Shown in pieces: positions 9,141 through 16,352 of a stretch of 64,000 nt of DNA. Every line of letters starts with the position of its first letter. Positions within the stretch are counted from its first letter, which is position 1. The stretch comes from Leifsonia poae (lineage in GTDB: Bacteria; Actinomycetota; Actinomycetes; Actinomycetales; Microbacteriaceae). A model generated the notes under the pieces. That model saw only the letters and a program-made list of their open reading frames with translations. It did not search any database and was not told where the DNA came from. The stretch is from contig NZ_BSEN01000006.1 in NCBI RefSeq assembly GCF_027921845.1, positions 224,283 to 288,282 on the forward strand, given 5' to 3'. The position numbers and the translations under genes are program-made.

Positions 9141-9590
9141 TCAGTCGTGGCCGCGATGGATGAGCCGCGAGAGCACGATCGCGCTGCGGGTGTGGTCCAC
9201 GTTCGGCGCCAGCCGTACGCGCTCGAGAGCGGCCTCGAGGCTCGGGATGTCGCGCGAACGGATGTGCACGATCGCATCCGCGCTGCCCGTGACGGTCCCG
9301 GCATCCACGACCTCCGGCACCGCCGACAGGATGCGCAGTAGCTCGTCGGGAGCGACGGTGCCACGACAGAACAGCTCGACGTACGCCTCCGTGCTCATCC
9401 CGTCGATCGTCGGGTCGACCTGGATCGTGAACCCGCGGATCACCCCGTCGGCCACCAGCCGATCCACTCGGCGCTTGACGGCGGAGGCCGACAGGCCGAC
9501 CACGGAGCCGATGTCTCCATAGCCCGCGCGCGCGTTCTGGCGGAGCAGGTCGAGGATGCTGCGATCAAGGTTGTCCACGGGCGCAAGCAT
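9141..9590 (-). CDS. Lrp/AsnC-family transcriptional regulator
   Basis: A 149-residue regulator with the Lrp layout: an N-terminal helix-turn-helix (NLDRSILDLLRQNARAGYGDIGSVVGLSASAVKRRVDRL, broken here only by the loop after position 25) and a C-terminal amino-acid-sensing RAM domain with AGTVTGSADAIVHIRS. The start was placed at ATG 9590, where the family N-terminus begins; a longer frame back to 9773 would cross the divergent promoter. It is divergent from the DDAH-family/rocD pair. A similar AsnC regulator next to a DDAH-family gene and rocD occurs in Mycobacterium tuberculosis (Rv2324-Rv2321c), from memory, which supports a role in arginine/ornithine control. Confidence 0.9.
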   Translation of the reverse strand: MLAPVDNLDRSILDLLRQNARAGYGDIGSVVGLSASAVKRRVDRLVADGVIRGFTIQVDPTIDGMSTEAYVELFCRGTVAPDELLRILSAVPEVVDAGTVTGSADAIVHIRSRDIPSLEAALERVRLAPNVDHTRSAIVLSRLIHRGHD

Positions 9591-9622
9591 ACGGTGGATC
9601 GTTGCGTCCACCCAGCGATTCA

Positions 9623-9637
9623 CGCAGAATTCCTGCG
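9623..9637. promoter_or_regulatory. Candidate Lrp-type operator
   Basis: CGCAGAATTCCTGCG is a 15-bp palindrome with 5-bp arms. It lies 33 bp upstream of the Lrp start, in the region divergent to the DDAH-family gene. An AT-containing core flanked by GC arms fits an Lrp/AsnC site, but binding is only inferred. Confidence 0.35.
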
Positions 9638-9699
9638 CGACGTTTCCGTGCGCCGTCACGCGCGCGCGTGAGCGTCGGCGGAGCCGTCCCGGCCGCCGG

Positions 9700-9751
9700 T
9701 CGCGCACGAAAGTGCCGTCGCGACCTCGAAGAGCGGTGATTTCGTGCGCGA
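9700..9751. repeat. Inverted repeat with perfect 12-bp arms in the divergent promoter region
   Basis: TCGCGCACGAAA (9700-9711) is repeated in reverse complement at 9740-9751, with a 28-nt spacer. It ends 12 bases before the GTG of the DDAH-family gene, so it could act as an operator or as a 5' leader hairpin. It resembles in build the intergenic inverted repeats found elsewhere in the window but is the only one in a clear promoter position. Confidence 0.7.
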
Positions 9752-9763
9752 AAAGGCGGACAT

Positions 9764-10654
9764 GTGAGCACATCCGTGTGTGACACTATCCCCATGTCGA
9801 TCACCCACGAGGATGCGGAAGCCTGCACGGTCCGCCCCGACCGCACGGCGACCAGCCGGTCGGTGCTGATGTGCCGGCCCGAGCACTTCACGGTCGTCTA
9901 CCGCATCAACCCGTGGATGGACCCGCAGCTGCCCACCGACACGAGCCGCGCGGTGGCCCAGTGGGAGCAGCTCTACCGCACATACCTCGACCTGGGCTTC
10001 GACGTGCAGCTGATCGATCCGATCGAAGGTCTGCCCGACATGGTCTACGCGGCCAACGGCGGCTTCGTGATCGACAACATCGCCTACGGCGCGAGCTTCA
10101 CGTTTCCCGAACGGCAGTCGGAGGGCCCCGCGTATATGCGCTGGTTCGCCGACAACGGGTACGAGGTCGCGCAGCCCGAGAGCGTGAACGAAGGCGAAGG
10201 CGACTTCCTGCTGGTCGGCGACACGATCCTGGCCGGCACCGGGTTCCGCAGCGCCAGCACGAGCCACACAGAGCTGGCCCGCATCTACGGCCGCGATGTC
10301 GTATCCCTCACCCTCGTCGACCCGAGCTTCTACCACCTCGACACGGCGCTCGCGGTGCTCGACGGCACCCCGGGCCAGGAGCACATCTCATATCTGCCGT
10401 CCGCCTTCGACGACGCGAGTCTCGCCCTCCTGCGCGAGCGCTACCCCGACGCGATCATCGTCAACGACGACGATGCCGCGGTGCTCGGTCTGAACTCGTT
10501 CTCCGACGGCTACAACGTCGTCATCGCCTCCCGCGCCGCCGATTACGACCGGCAACTGCGCGAGCACGGCTACAACCCGATCGGCGTCGACCTCTCCGAG
10601 CTGCTCCTGGGCGGCGGCGGGGTCAAATGCTGCACCCTCGAACTCCGGCGCTGA
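9764..10654 (+). CDS. DDAH/arginine-hydrolase family enzyme (guanidino-group hydrolase)
   Basis: A 296-residue member of the amidinotransferase/dimethylargininase superfamily. The catalytic Cys lies in the terminal GGGGVKCCTLELRR, the His in SFYHLDTALAVL, and the acidic partner in NEGEGDFLLVGD. Family members hydrolyse arginine or methylarginines to citrulline, or arginine fully to ornithine. Because the next gene is ornithine aminotransferase, an ornithine-yielding activity would close the pathway, but this is inference. GTG 9764 was chosen because AAGGCGG lies five bases upstream; ATG 9794 is an alternative that still precedes the conserved domain. The enzyme is probably cytosolic and controlled by the divergent Lrp regulator. 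Confidence 0.85.
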   Translation: MSTSVCDTIPMSITHEDAEACTVRPDRTATSRSVLMCRPEHFTVVYRINPWMDPQLPTDTSRAVAQWEQLYRTYLDLGFDVQLIDPIEGLPDMVYAANGGFVIDNIAYGASFTFPERQSEGPAYMRWFADNGYEVAQPESVNEGEGDFLLVGDTILAGTGFRSASTSHTELARIYGRDVVSLTLVDPSFYHLDTALAVLDGTPGQEHISYLPSAFDDASLALLRERYPDAIIVNDDDAAVLGLNSFSDGYNVVIASRAADYDRQLREHGYNPIGVDLSELLLGGGGVKCCTLELRR

Positions 10655-10665
10655 AAGGACCGCGC

Positions 10666-11964
10666 ATGACACGCGAGACCGACACTCTCGACACCGGCGT
10701 GACCGAGACCGTCGCGCACCACCTGCATCCCGAGACTCCGGCGGCGACCTCCCGCCAGGCCGAGGCCATCGAGCGCGAAGAAGCGCACACCGCGCACAAC
10801 TACCATCCGCTGCCCGTCGTGGTCGCCGAAGGCGAGGGCGCCTGGGTCACCGACGTCGACGGCCGGCGCTACCTCGACTGCCTCGCTGCCTACTCGGCCG
10901 TGAACTTCGGGCACTCGAACCCCGTGCTCCTGGATGCGGCCCGCGCGCAGCTCGACCGCATCACGCTGACGAGTCGTGCCTTCCACAACGACCAGCTCGG
11001 CCCGTTCGTCGAGGGCCTCGCGCAGCTCTCCGGCAAAGACATGGTGCTCCCGATGAACACCGGCGCCGAGGCGGTGGAGTCGGGCATCAAGGTCGCCCGT
11101 GCCTGGGGCTACCGGGTGAAGGGCGTTCCGGATGGTCTCGCCAACATCATCGTGATGTCGGGCAACTTCCACGGCCGCACGACCACCATCGTCGGATTCT
11201 CCGACGACCCGAGCGCGCGCGATGGCTTCGGTCCGTTCACGCCGGGCTTCCGCACCGTTCCGTACGGCGACGCGGATGCCCTCGCGGACGCGATCGACGA
11301 CAATACGGTCGCCGTGCTCATCGAGCCGATCCAGGGCGAGGCGGGCATCCTCGTTCCGCCCGCCGACTACCTTCCCGCCGTGCGCGCCCTCTGCGACGAG
11401 CGCCGCGTGCTCTTCATCGCCGACGAGATCCAGTCGGGTCTCGGCCGCACCGGCGCGACGTTCGCCTGCGACCTGGTCGGCGTCGTGCCCGACCTCTACC
11501 TGCTCGGCAAGGCGCTCGGCGGCGGCATCGTGCCCGTCTCGGCCGTCGTCGGCAACGCCGACGTGCTGGGCGTACTGCAGCCGGGCGAGCACGGCTCGAC
11601 ATTCGGAGGCAACCCCCTCGCGGCCGCGGTCGGTCGCGCCGTCGTCGGGATGCTCGCCACCGGCGAACCGCAGGAACGCGCCGCCCTCCTCGGCACCCGA
11701 CTGCACACCGGGCTCTCACGGCTCGTCGGTCACGGCGTGCTCGAGGTGCGCGGCGCCGGGCTGTGGGCGGGGATCGACATCGATCCCGAGCTCGCCACCG
11801 GTCGCGAGGTCTGCGAGCTGCTGATGGAGCGCGGCCTGCTCGCGAAGGACACCCACGGTTCGACGATCCGGCTCGCGCCGCCGATCGTCGTCGATCCCGC
11901 CGACCTCGACTGGGCTGTCGATCAGCTCGAGGCCGTGCTGCAAGACCTGTCCGCCGGGCGCTGA
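10666..11964 (+). CDS. rocD: Ornithine aminotransferase
   Basis: A 432-residue class-III PLP aminotransferase that converts ornithine and 2-oxoglutarate to glutamate semialdehyde and glutamate. Readable motifs are HNYHPLPVVVAEGEGAWV, SAVNFGHSNP, the PLP-phosphate site NTGAEAVESGIKVAR, and FIADEIQSGLGRTG. The Schiff-base lysine is Lys282 in LLGKALGGG. A roughly 40-residue leader precedes the family start. AAAGGA six bases before ATG 10666 fixes the start, 11 bp after the DDAH-family stop, so the two form an operon. The product can be finished to glutamate by PutA, encoded 5.6 kb upstream. Confidence 0.93.
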   Translation: MTRETDTLDTGVTETVAHHLHPETPAATSRQAEAIEREEAHTAHNYHPLPVVVAEGEGAWVTDVDGRRYLDCLAAYSAVNFGHSNPVLLDAARAQLDRITLTSRAFHNDQLGPFVEGLAQLSGKDMVLPMNTGAEAVESGIKVARAWGYRVKGVPDGLANIIVMSGNFHGRTTTIVGFSDDPSARDGFGPFTPGFRTVPYGDADALADAIDDNTVAVLIEPIQGEAGILVPPADYLPAVRALCDERRVLFIADEIQSGLGRTGATFACDLVGVVPDLYLLGKALGGGIVPVSAVVGNADVLGVLQPGEHGSTFGGNPLAAAVGRAVVGMLATGEPQERAALLGTRLHTGLSRLVGHGVLEVRGAGLWAGIDIDPELATGREVCELLMERGLLAKDTHGSTIRLAPPIVVDPADLDWAVDQLEAVLQDLSAGR

Positions 11965-11979
11965 CGCCCCCGGACAGCG

Positions 11980-12017
11980 AGCGGATGCGCGGCCGACCCG
12001 AAGGCGGCGCATCCGCT
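11980..12017 (+). terminator. Hairpin downstream of rocD
   Basis: Perfect 11-bp arms AGCGGATGCGC (11980-11990) and GCGCATCCGCT (12007-12017) are separated by 16 nt, starting 16 bases after the rocD stop. Only a short mixed T run follows, so this is a weak intrinsic terminator or an mRNA 3'-end stabiliser. Confidence 0.6.
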
Positions 12018-12128
12018 TATCTCGTTCGCCGCTCCGCGTAGTCCCGGCTGTTCCGCCCCGGGATTCGGCGCCGGCGGCCGCCGCTCGCGGACAACCCGTT
12101 CTTCCCCTCGAGCGGGGGGAGTGGGAGC

Positions 12129-13616
12129 ATGTCACCCATGAGTAGCGCTCCAACGCGGACCGGCCCGCAACAGCCTCCGGAGAAGGGCAGGACCTTCTTC
12201 GGGCAGCCGCGTTCGCTGGCGAACATCTTCGGCGTGGAGATGTGGGAGCGCTTCTCGTTCTACGGCATGCAGGGCATCCTGCTCATCTACCTCTACTACA
12301 CGGCGGCGCAGGGCGGTCTCGGGATCGACCAGCCGACCGCTGCCGGTGTCGTCGGTGCCTACGGCGGTGCGGTCTATCTGTCGACCATCCTGGGCGCGTG
12401 GCTCGCCGACCGGGTGTTCGGGTCAGAGCGCGTGCTGTTCTGGAGCGCCGTCGTGATCATGGCGGGGCACCTCGCCCTGGCGCTGATCCCCGGCGTGGGC
12501 GGTGTGATCGCGGGCCTGCTGTTCGTCGCGCTGGGCAGCGGCGGCCTGAAGGCCAACGCCACCCGGATCGTCGGCTCTCTGTACGACGAGCACGACAGCC
12601 GTCGCGACGCCGGCTTCTCGATCTTCTACCTCGGCATCAACCTCGGTGCCTTCTTCGGCCCTCTGCTGACCGGCCTGCTGCAGACGACGCTCGGGTTCCA
12701 CTGGGGCTTCGGACTCGCTGCGGTCGGAATGGCGATCGGCCTGATCCAATACTCGTTCGGCCGCAAGCGTCTGCCCGACGAGGCGCGCGAGGTGCCGAAC
12801 CCGCTGCCGGCGTCGCGCCGGCCACTGCTCATCGTCATCGCGCTCGTCGCCGTCGCGGTCGTGGTGGTGCTCGTGCTGGCGCACGTGATCACCGCTCAGA
12901 ATCTCGCACTGATCGTCATCGGGCTCGTGATCATCGCCGCGATCGCCTACTTCGTGGTCATCCTGAGCTCGAAGCTGCTGAGCGGCGTGGAGCGCAGCCG
13001 GATCTTCGCGTTCATCCCGCTGTTCATCACGAACGCGGCGTTCTGGACGTTGTATCAGCAGCAGTTCACGGTGGTGACGATCTACTCGGACGAGCGTCTC
13101 GATCGCAACCTGTTCGGCTGGGAGTTCCCGGTGTCGTGGGTGCAGTCGATCAACCCGATCTTCATCATCATCCTGTCGGGCGTCTTCGCGGCGATCTGGA
13201 CCAAATGGGGCGACAAGCAGCCCTCGACGCCGCTGAAATTCGCGGCGGGAACGGTGGTGATGGGGCTCGCGTTCCTGCTCTTCCTGTTCTGGGCGGGCGG
13301 CGGCAAGAACAGCACTCCGCTGCTGGCGATGGTCGGCATCCTGCTCGTGTTCACCATCGCGGAGCTGCTGATCTCTCCGGTGGGCCTGTCGGCGTCGACC
13401 AAGCTCGCCCCACACGCGTTCGAGGCGCAGATGGTGGCGCTGTACTTCCTGTCGGTCGCGCTCGGCACGGCCATGGCCGGCCAGCTCGCCAAGCTCTACT
13501 CGCCCGCAACAGAAGGCATCTACTTCGGCATCATCGGCGCCGTGGCGATCGCGATCGGTGTCGTCCTCGGGCTGATGAGCCCCTGGGTGCTCAAGCTGAT
13601 GCGAGGTGTGCGCTGA
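12129..13616 (+). CDS. POT-family proton-coupled di-/tripeptide transporter
   Basis: A 495-residue membrane protein with about 12-14 hydrophobic helices. The family signature is present: EMWERFSFYGMQGILLIYL near residue 38 contains the proton-coupling ExxERFxYYG-like motif, with Phe for the usual first Tyr. FYLGINLGAFFGPLLTG is the second PTR2 signature, and the EFPVSWVQSINPIFIIIL and ELLISPVGLS segments also match. It imports short peptides using the proton gradient. ATG 12129 has GGGGGAG seven bases upstream; ATG 12138 is equally possible. It stands alone between the rocD hairpin and the convergent DUF3072 gene. Confidence 0.93.
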   Translation: MSPMSSAPTRTGPQQPPEKGRTFFGQPRSLANIFGVEMWERFSFYGMQGILLIYLYYTAAQGGLGIDQPTAAGVVGAYGGAVYLSTILGAWLADRVFGSERVLFWSAVVIMAGHLALALIPGVGGVIAGLLFVALGSGGLKANATRIVGSLYDEHDSRRDAGFSIFYLGINLGAFFGPLLTGLLQTTLGFHWGFGLAAVGMAIGLIQYSFGRKRLPDEAREVPNPLPASRRPLLIVIALVAVAVVVVLVLAHVITAQNLALIVIGLVIIAAIAYFVVILSSKLLSGVERSRIFAFIPLFITNAAFWTLYQQQFTVVTIYSDERLDRNLFGWEFPVSWVQSINPIFIIILSGVFAAIWTKWGDKQPSTPLKFAAGTVVMGLAFLLFLFWAGGGKNSTPLLAMVGILLVFTIAELLISPVGLSASTKLAPHAFEAQMVALYFLSVALGTAMAGQLAKLYSPATEGIYFGIIGAVAIAIGVVLGLMSPWVLKLMRGVR

Positions 13617-13628
13617 GCACCGGTCGCG

Positions 13629-13907
13629 CTACTGGCCGCGGCCGGTCTTCGCCTGCAGGCGGTCGATCTGCTCCGACGCCTCGGCCTTGGTGAGGTCGGC
13701 GGGCAGCTCCTCGCCGGCTTCCCGGGCGAGCGTGTCGAGATAGCTCCGCTGCGGCGCCGTCATGGCCTCGTCGCCGGTCACCCAGTCGCTCGGATCCTTG
13801 CTCGCGGGGTTGGCCGCCTCGGGCCCGGATGCGCCCAGGATGTCGTCGTCGTCGGGCGTCGGGGACGAAACGTCGGGCACCTGCGGGTCGCGCTGTTCAT
13901 CACTCAT
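13629..13907 (-). CDS. DUF3072 domain protein
   Basis: A 92-residue acidic protein. The first 40 residues are low-complexity and acidic (PDDDDILG); the C-terminal half, MTAPQRSYLDTLAREAGE followed by LPADLTKAEASEQIDRLQ, is the DUF3072 module known from small actinobacterial proteins. The function is unknown. The start is ATG 13907; upstream in-frame sequence has no similarity. It is convergent with the POT transporter (12 bp between stops) and divergent from the MOSC gene. Confidence 0.82.
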   Translation of the reverse strand: MSDEQRDPQVPDVSSPTPDDDDILGASGPEAANPASKDPSDWVTGDEAMTAPQRSYLDTLAREAGEELPADLTKAEASEQIDRLQAKTGRGQ

Positions 13908-14004
13908 TGCGTGGACGGTACCCCGTCCGTACTCAGACCTCGACCCCTGCGCGACGGGCTCCCAGGAGGTTCCCCCGCGCCGTCGATGGCGCGCGTGAGG
14001 CAGG

Positions 14005-14691
14005 ATGGAGGGCATGGCTGAGCTGCTGGCGGTGTGCCGCGTCGAGAAACTGATCCCGGATGCCGGGAACGTCGGTGTCACCGCGATCGACAAGCGGCCG
14101 GCGACGAAGCCGCTGCGGGTGCGCCCGTACGGTCTGTACGGCGATGTGCAGGCCGACCGCAAGCACCACGGCGGCCTGACGAAGGCCCTCTACGCCTACG
14201 CCGAAGAAGACGCGGGCTTCTGGGCGGGTGAGCTGGGGCGCGACATCCCGGCCGGATTGTTCGGCGAGAACCTCCGCACGGCGGGGCTCGACGTGAACGG
14301 CGCCGAGATCGGCGAGCGGTGGAGCATCGGAGACGGCCTCGTGGTCGAGGTCACGTGCCCGCGCACACCGTGCGCCACCTTTCAGCGGCGCATGGCCGAA
14401 CCCCAGTGGGTCAAGCGGTTCACCGACGTGGGGCTTCCCGGCGCCTACCTGCGCATCGTCCACGCGGGAACGATCGCGGCGGGCGACCCCGTCGACGTGG
14501 TGTCCCGTCCCGGTCACGGGGTGAGCGTCGCATCCTGGTTCACCGGGGCCGACGAGCTGCAGGCCGACGCCCTGGAAGCGTCGGAGCGTGCGGGCGCGGT
14601 GAGGCTGGTGCCCGAGATGCACGAGTCCATCGCGAAGCTGCGCGTACGGATCGCGTCAGCATCCGGTGCGCCGGCGTCCGAGAACCGTTAG
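14005..14691 (+). CDS. MOSC domain protein (YiiM-like)
   Basis: A 228-residue protein. The MOSC beta-barrel spans roughly residues 25-165 and includes ADRKHHGGLTKALYAYA, GLFGENLRTAGLD and the conserved cysteine in CPRTPCATFQ, which is thought to carry sulfur in this family. YiiM-type MOSC proteins can detoxify N-hydroxylated compounds as molybdenum enzymes. A C-terminal region of about 60 residues follows. ATG 14005 and ATG 14014 are both possible; GGAGG lies directly before the second. It appears monocistronic or forms a pair with the next gene, which begins 41 bp downstream. Confidence 0.86.
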   Translation: MEGMAELLAVCRVEKLIPDAGNVGVTAIDKRPATKPLRVRPYGLYGDVQADRKHHGGLTKALYAYAEEDAGFWAGELGRDIPAGLFGENLRTAGLDVNGAEIGERWSIGDGLVVEVTCPRTPCATFQRRMAEPQWVKRFTDVGLPGAYLRIVHAGTIAAGDPVDVVSRPGHGVSVASWFTGADELQADALEASERAGAVRLVPEMHESIAKLRVRIASASGAPASENR

Positions 14692-14732
14692 GACCGCACA
14701 CCGGGTGGCCGCGCAGGCGTAGTCCTGAGAGC

Positions 14733-15275
14733 GTGACTCTCACCAACCTGCTGCCAACCCTCCGCCTCACCCTTCCCGACCCGCTCGACCGCGACCGCTG
14801 GCCCGAGTACACGACAGCCACAACGCAGGATGTCGTCATCGCCGGCGTCTCTCTGCTGCGCCTCGCCGAGTGGTGCAGCACGCCATGTCTGCACACCGCG
14901 GCCGCCGTGATTCCGGGAACGGGCGGGCGCCCGAGCGAGACCGAGCTGACGTCGGTCGTCGTGGTGCGCGTCGAAGCGGTCTCGGCGCGGCCTGATGGTG
15001 GCCTCGCGGTGCGCATCGACGGCGACCTGGACCTCGTCGCGGCGGTCACCGCCGAAGCCCGGCTCATCGGCAGGGTGTCGACGGTCCGGAACACGCGCGT
15101 GCGCATCGGCGCAGCCATGCTGGAACTGCCGGGCGACGTGCGCGCCGGCGACCTCGTCACCGTGCCGATCGCCGGGGTCGCGCGCCTGCACGACGTCGAC
15201 CCACGCCGCCATCCGGCTGCCGAGGCGGCGCCAACCGCGACCCCGGATGCCCCGCCGTCGCGCTGCGGACGCTGA
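14733..15275 (+). CDS. Conserved-looking hypothetical protein
   Basis: A 180-residue protein that was not recognised. It has strong coding character (third-position GC) and starts at GTG 14733 with MTLTNLLPTLRLTLPDPLD. A Cys pair occurs in EWCSTPC near residue 50. The middle is rich in short beta-strand-like segments (VVVVRVEAVSA, LAVRIDGDLDL, VRIGAAMLELPGDVRAGDLVTVPI) suggestive of a small barrel, and the C-terminus is Pro/Ala-rich. There is no signal peptide or membrane helix. It lies between the MOSC and LysR genes on the same strand. No function is proposed. Confidence 0.6.
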   Translation: MTLTNLLPTLRLTLPDPLDRDRWPEYTTATTQDVVIAGVSLLRLAEWCSTPCLHTAAAVIPGTGGRPSETELTSVVVVRVEAVSARPDGGLAVRIDGDLDLVAAVTAEARLIGRVSTVRNTRVRIGAAMLELPGDVRAGDLVTVPIAGVARLHDVDPRRHPAAEAAPTATPDAPPSRCGR

Positions 15276-15310
15276 GTCGGGCATCGACTGGAGTGGTCAC
15301 GCATCCCTCC

Positions 15311-15333
15311 ATTCAGTCGTACGATTGCTGAAT
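15311..15333. promoter_or_regulatory. LysR T-N11-A autoregulatory box overlapping the lysR start codon
   Basis: ATTCAG (15311-15316), 11 bases, then CTGAAT (15328-15333) form a perfect 6-bp-arm inverted repeat. This fits the T-N11-A consensus for LysR regulators. It runs into the ATG at 15332-15334, so binding would directly block transcription or initiation of the regulator's own gene. Confidence 0.6.
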
Positions 15334-16201
15334 GGAACTGCGCCAACTCGAGCACTTCGTCACCGTCGCTGAAGAACGGCATTTCACGCGCGCGGCCGAG
15401 CTGCTTCAGATCTCGCAGTCGGGTCTCTCCGCATCCATCCGTTCGCTGGAGCAGGAGCTCGGCACCTCGCTGTTCATCCGCAGCACCCGTCGCGTCGAAC
15501 TGACGACCGCCGGGCAGGCATTACTCGCCGATTCCGTGCGGACCCTCGCCAGCGCGGCCGCCGCGCGCAACGCGGTCGCGGCGGTGCGCGGCCTCGTGCG
15601 CGGCCGCCTGACGATCGGCGCCGAGCCGTGCCTCGGGTCCGTCGACCTCCCGGCGGAACTCGCGTCCTTCCGCACGGCCAACCCGGGCGTCGAGGTGCGG
15701 CTGCGCTACTCCGGTTCCATCGAGCTCGTGGATGCCGTGGCGGGCGGTCGCGTCGACGTCGCGCTCGTCGTCGACACCGGTCACACCCCCGCCGGTGTGC
15801 AGCTGCGCCGGCTCAGTACGCAGGAGATGCTCGTGCTCTGCCATCCGGATCACCGGTTCGCGGCCGAGCGGAGCATCCCGTTGGAGAGCCTGCGCGGCGA
15901 GCCGCTGATCGGCTTCCAGGAAGGATGGGGCGCGCAGGCCCTTGCGCGCCGCGCCTTCGCGTCGGCCGGGTTCGACTACCGCGCCGCGATGGAGGTCAAC
16001 GACGTGCATCCGCTGCTCGATCTGGTCGGCTACAACCTGGGCGTCGCGATCGTTCCGGCGAGTTTCGCCCGCAAGCGCCCCGACCAATTGGTGGCGGTCG
16101 CACTGAGCGGCGACGTGCCGGCGTGGAACGTCGCGGTCGCCGTCGCCGAGGAACCGAGCCCCGCCGCGGGGGCCTTCCTGCGTCAGCTGCAGCCCGCCTG
16201 A
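15332..16201 (+). CDS. LysR-family transcriptional regulator
   Basis: A 289-residue LysR protein. The winged helix (1-60) reads MELRQLEHFVTVAEERHFTRAAELL and SQSGLSASIRSLEQELG; the two-lobed effector domain follows from about 90, with LTIGAEPCLGSVDLP and ending FLRQLQP. ATG 15332 is fixed by the family N-terminus. It lies downstream of the hypothetical gene on the same strand and upstream of the amino-sugar operon with a 151-bp gap, so it is not obviously the operon's regulator: that operon has its own RpiR gene. The overlapping T-N11-A box argues for autoregulation. Confidence 0.9.
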   Translation: MELRQLEHFVTVAEERHFTRAAELLQISQSGLSASIRSLEQELGTSLFIRSTRRVELTTAGQALLADSVRTLASAAAARNAVAAVRGLVRGRLTIGAEPCLGSVDLPAELASFRTANPGVEVRLRYSGSIELVDAVAGGRVDVALVVDTGHTPAGVQLRRLSTQEMLVLCHPDHRFAAERSIPLESLRGEPLIGFQEGWGAQALARRAFASAGFDYRAAMEVNDVHPLLDLVGYNLGVAIVPASFARKRPDQLVAVALSGDVPAWNVAVAVAEEPSPAAGAFLRQLQPA

Positions 16202-16256
16202 CGTCGGCGCGGGCGCGCCTCGAAGCGGTTGTAACAAACTCTTTACACGCCTTGTG

Positions 16257-16302
16257 TGGAAATAACTTGCAGACCGCTCTCCGATCACGGAGACTATTTC
16301 CA
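16257..16302. promoter_or_regulatory. Candidate RpiR/MurR operator in front of the amino-sugar operon
   Basis: TGGAAATAACTTGCA (16257-16271) is an imperfect 15-bp palindrome of the pattern TGNAANTNANTTNCA, which resembles RpiR-family sites. A second, inverted copy of its left half, TATTTCCA, lies at 16295-16302. The small hairpin CTCCG-atca-CGGAG (16279-16292) sits between them. All lie 50-95 bp upstream of the binding-protein start. No promoter hexamers could be assigned with confidence. Confidence 0.45.
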
Positions 16303-16352
16303 TCATGTTCCGGGCACTCGCCCACTGACAGTTTCGAAGAGGAGACAGCACC

